This document shows, one piece after another, positions 11,967 to 14,397 of a stretch of 14,397 nucleotides of DNA. The DNA is from JBFHES01 sp041584015 (GTDB lineage: Bacteria; Bacteroidota; Bacteroidia; Bacteroidales; M50B96): NCBI GenBank assembly GCA_041584015.1, contig JBFHES010000106.1, positions 1 through 14,397 on the forward strand. Reading direction: 5' to 3'. The notes under the pieces are model-generated. The model did not search any database. It was not told the DNA's origin and was given only the letters and a program-made list of their open reading frames with translations. Numbering within the stretch: the first letter of the stretch is position 1; each line of letters opens with the position of its first letter. Made by a program: the position numbers and the translations under genes.

Positions 11967-14397
11967 TTATTCAATAACAATTTTTGCCTGGTGTGTATCA
12001 ATCGTATTGTTAAACTTAACATAATAGATACCTTTTGATAACTTGCTTAAATCAACTTCTTTCGAAAGTATTGTTGCTCTTTGGTAATTGAAATGCTCAA
12101 CAACTCTTCCCTGAATATCAATGATGTCGATGTTCAATTCATTGGCATCTTTGTTAGCTACCTCAATTGTAACAATTCCGCTTGACGGGTTTGGATAAAT
12201 TTTGATTGTTTCAAAACTTGATTCCTCTTCTGTTATTCCATTAAGAATGTTAATGCAATCTTCGGCCACACAACCGAAACGGTCGGTAACTGTTACGCAG
12301 TAAGTCGCGCTTCCATTTGTATAAAGAAGCTCTAATTCTTGATCAAGTGCACCATTGCTCCAAGCATAATCTGCAAAAACGCCTGCATCTAGTATTACTG
12401 TGTCTGGCATTGATGTTACCATATCGTCACCTAAGTTAACCACTGGTTCACCGCCATTCTCAATAATGGCAATTAATGTATCGTTGCTACGATTAACATC
12501 TTCTGGTTGGTTCCCTAATGAGTTTTCTAATACAGCTGAAAGCGTGAAGATTGTTGTGTCCTGTAAAGTTATTAGATCAATGTTATAAGTTGAACTAGTT
12601 AAACTATCAGCACCAACAATAATTGAATCTCCCGGATGAAAAATACCGCCAATAAGATCATAAGGAGCAGAGCTAACACTTTGTTGCTCAGTTCTGAATT
12701 TAATGGTAATGGAACTGTTTTGGAATATTGGCCAAGTACCAGTATTCTTAACAACAAACTTAAGCTTCTGACCTGCTTCCTGAGTACAATCTGAAACCGG
12801 ACTGATCAATCTTGTTATTTTAATGTCGTTACCACCAATTGTAATGGTGTCTGAACCATTACAACCGTTGTTATCGGTAACAGTAACAGCATAGTCACCG
12901 TATCCTGCTAAAGTCGTAATAATTTGATCTGTTGAATCATTGTTCCATAAGTAACCTTGATAACCAGGTGTAGCATTTAGGATTATTGTGTCAGGTTGAG
13001 CTGTTGATAAGAATCCCCATGCATTAATGGTATAGTTGGTAGCTAAATCAATTTGTGGCAAACCGTAAACCATGGTGCTTTGGAATGTGGTGTCATCACA
13101 TTTGGCAACACTCCCTTGCCAGTTAAATTCTGAAAGATATAAGTAGGAAATGTTTTTTTGACCAATTGAGCTGGGGTTAAAGTAACCATCAGCAGATGTT
13201 CCGGTCCAGGTTCCGCCGGCTGGTAATCCAGTTAGCATCACTGAATCATCATACAGGCAGTATAGAGCATCTAAACCAGATATGGATGCCTGAGTTGGAT
13301 TGAAAACTTTGAATGACATAGAAGCGTACGCGTAGCACGAATGTTCATCTGTGTATTCATAATCTAAAAAATGCTGTCCTACGGTGTAGTCTGATGGATC
13401 CAGGATAGAGTCAGTTACCTGCGGATTCGTGAGTTTATCTACAGTGTAAACACCGGAAGCACCAATTGGAAAACCATGAAGATGAATAGTGTCGCCATCA
13501 GAACAAAGAGCTCTTTTAAAGTCGAGTGTAACATTAGGTTCTGGCCAAACAACAAAATTAGTGTAAGCGGTATCTCTACATCCGTTTGCATCTTCAAAAG
13601 CATATGAAAGCGGGTAAGTGTTTGCTGAAAGCGGATAGAATTCGCCAGTTACCGGATCAATGAATGACCCTATAAACTCACCGCCTGTTGGAGAGGCTGT
13701 AAGGAAAGTACTCTCGTACTGACATCCTTCGAAACTAAGATTCGTGAAATTGGCATCAGGAACAGAGTAAGTGTTGACAGTTATTGTATCTGAACCTGTA
13801 CATCCGGTCGCGGCGTCGTTAAAGTTGTAATAAATATCCCATGATCCAGGAACTGTGTTTCCCGGAAGGAAATTATTGCCAATCACATAAAAAGTAAGTG
13901 CTTCTCCTGACCATGTTCCTCCAACAGGATCTGCAGTTAAAGGTATTGGTGCAGGAATTCCGTATAGACAAATGTCTGAAATAGAAGTTAAGATTTCTGT
14001 ATTTGGAGGAACTGCATTGGTTACTGTTCTTGACAAGATGTTGTCTGTTGAGTCAGCGTCGCTGCCAAAAGAGATCTGGAACATTACGCTATAAACTGAG
14101 TCTGATTGGTTTGGTGGGTTTCCAACTAAACCAGAGAAGTTAGCAGGAGTAGCAAATGTGTAGTCGACAGTATCACCAGGGTTTATTGTTCCTAAATAGA
14201 ATTCATTAACCCAAGTAGCACCACTATCGTTCGAATAGCTCACATATACGGTATCAGTTATAACACCAGCCTCGCTATTCCAAAATGAACAAGTTACTGT
14301 AGAAGCTGCGCTCAAACCACAACCGTCTTGTGGGGCCAGCCATTCAGCTACAGAAAGGTTTGCAGTACTTGTTGCATTAATAGTGTTAATACTTGCA
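11967..14397 (-). CDS. Large modular surface protein with type IX secretion sorting domain, 5' end beyond the window
   Basis: The reading frame is open to the right edge (809 visible codons from 14396), so the N-terminus and signal peptide are missing; a TTG at 14315 is internal. Visible layout: a CARDB-like domain (about 10-127, with NLSVAEWLAPQDGC), four cysteine-bracketed Ig-like repeats (Cys pairs near 143-199, 225-273, 298-354 and 380-433; three carry GG-T/E-W/F-x-G, the third the variant GASGVY), a PKD-like module (468-520, YAVTVTDNNGC), a second CARDB-like domain (527-642), a second PKD-like module (664-718, YCVTVTDRFGC), then a type A C-terminal sorting domain (731-809, IYPNPSSG, IIDIQGRVV, LSKGIYYVKF). 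Such domains direct export through the type IX system and attachment to the cell surface in gliding or predatory Bacteroidota. An adhesin or structural surface role is likely; no enzymatic domain is visible. An intrinsic terminator follows 24 bp after the stop codon. Confidence 0.93.
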   Translation of the reverse strand, partial: ASINTINATSTANLSVAEWLAPQDGCGLSAASTVTCSFWNSEAGVITDTVYVSYSNDSGATWVNEFYLGTINPGDTVDYTFATPANFSGLVGNPPNQSDSVYSVMFQISFGSDADSTDNILSRTVTNAVPPNTEILTSISDICLYGIPAPIPLTADPVGGTWSGEALTFYVIGNNFLPGNTVPGSWDIYYNFNDAATGCTGSDTITVNTYSVPDANFTNLSFEGCQYESTFLTASPTGGEFIGSFIDPVTGEFYPLSANTYPLSYAFEDANGCRDTAYTNFVVWPEPNVTLDFKRALCSDGDTIHLHGFPIGASGVYTVDKLTNPQVTDSILDPSDYTVGQHFLDYEYTDEHSCYAYASMSFKVFNPTQASISGLDALYCLYDDSVMLTGLPAGGTWTGTSADGYFNPSSIGQKNISYLYLSEFNWQGSVAKCDDTTFQSTMVYGLPQIDLATNYTINAWGFLSTAQPDTIILNATPGYQGYLWNNDSTDQIITTLAGYGDYAVTVTDNNGCNGSDTITIGGNDIKITRLISPVSDCTQEAGQKLKFVVKNTGTWPIFQNSSITIKFRTEQQSVSSAPYDLIGGIFHPGDSIIVGADSLTSSTYNIDLITLQDTTIFTLSAVLENSLGNQPEDVNRSNDTLIAIIENGGEPVVNLGDDMVTSMPDTVILDAGVFADYAWSNGALDQELELLYTNGSATYCVTVTDRFGCVAEDCINILNGITEEESSFETIKIYPNPSSGIVTIEVANKDANELNIDIIDIQGRVVEHFNYQRATILSKEVDLSKLSKGIYYVKFNNTIDTHQAKIVIE

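Noticed and set aside
1..14397. CRISPR array, tRNA, rRNA, insertion sequence or prophage remnant
   Set aside because: No regularly spaced repeats, cloverleaf-like or ribosomal segments, transposase motifs or target-site duplications were seen on either strand.

Overview
This window is a piece of a Bacteroidota chromosome, probably a free-living or marine member; I cannot place it more finely. The evidence is a C-terminal type IX secretion sorting domain on a large modular surface protein, a Bacteroidota-type DnaB with a long acidic tail, an exported family that I know only from this phylum, AT-rich DNA, TAnnTTTG-type -7 elements, and almost no Shine-Dalgarno sequences. Every gene I can support is on the minus strand, so transcription runs from the right edge to the left edge.

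Right part (14397 to 8927): the 3' part of a secreted multi-domain adhesin-like protein ends in a strong intrinsic terminator. Then follow dnaB (replicative helicase) and an exported protein of unknown function with glutamine-amidotransferase-like features. Its relatives are often labelled asparagine synthetase B, but it has none of that enzyme's motifs. Middle (8799 to 7537): a DEAD-box RNA helicase sits behind a 12-bp-arm inverted repeat that abuts a candidate -7 element.

Left part (7523 to 1): six tightly spaced genes look like one operon. In transcription order they are a small secreted beta-rich subunit-like protein, a 944-residue outer-membrane usher-like protein, a PapD-like periplasmic chaperone, an exported protein made of fourteen 24-residue MORN-type repeats, a second subunit-like protein paralogous to the first, and a multi-PAS signalling protein that runs off the left edge. 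The last protein begins with a receiver domain that lacks the phosphoacceptor aspartate. The gene set suggests a chaperone-usher-like route for building a surface fibre, diverged from the known proteobacterial classes and coupled to a phosphorylation-independent sensor. The chaperone and the paralogy of the two subunits are well supported by sequence. The usher role and the joint function are inference.

No rRNA, tRNA, CRISPR array, insertion sequence or integration site was seen. No stretch longer than 300 bases lacks a gene. The largest intergenic gaps (6753-6866, 8800-8926, 11805-11966) hold the repeats, candidate promoter elements and terminator listed below.
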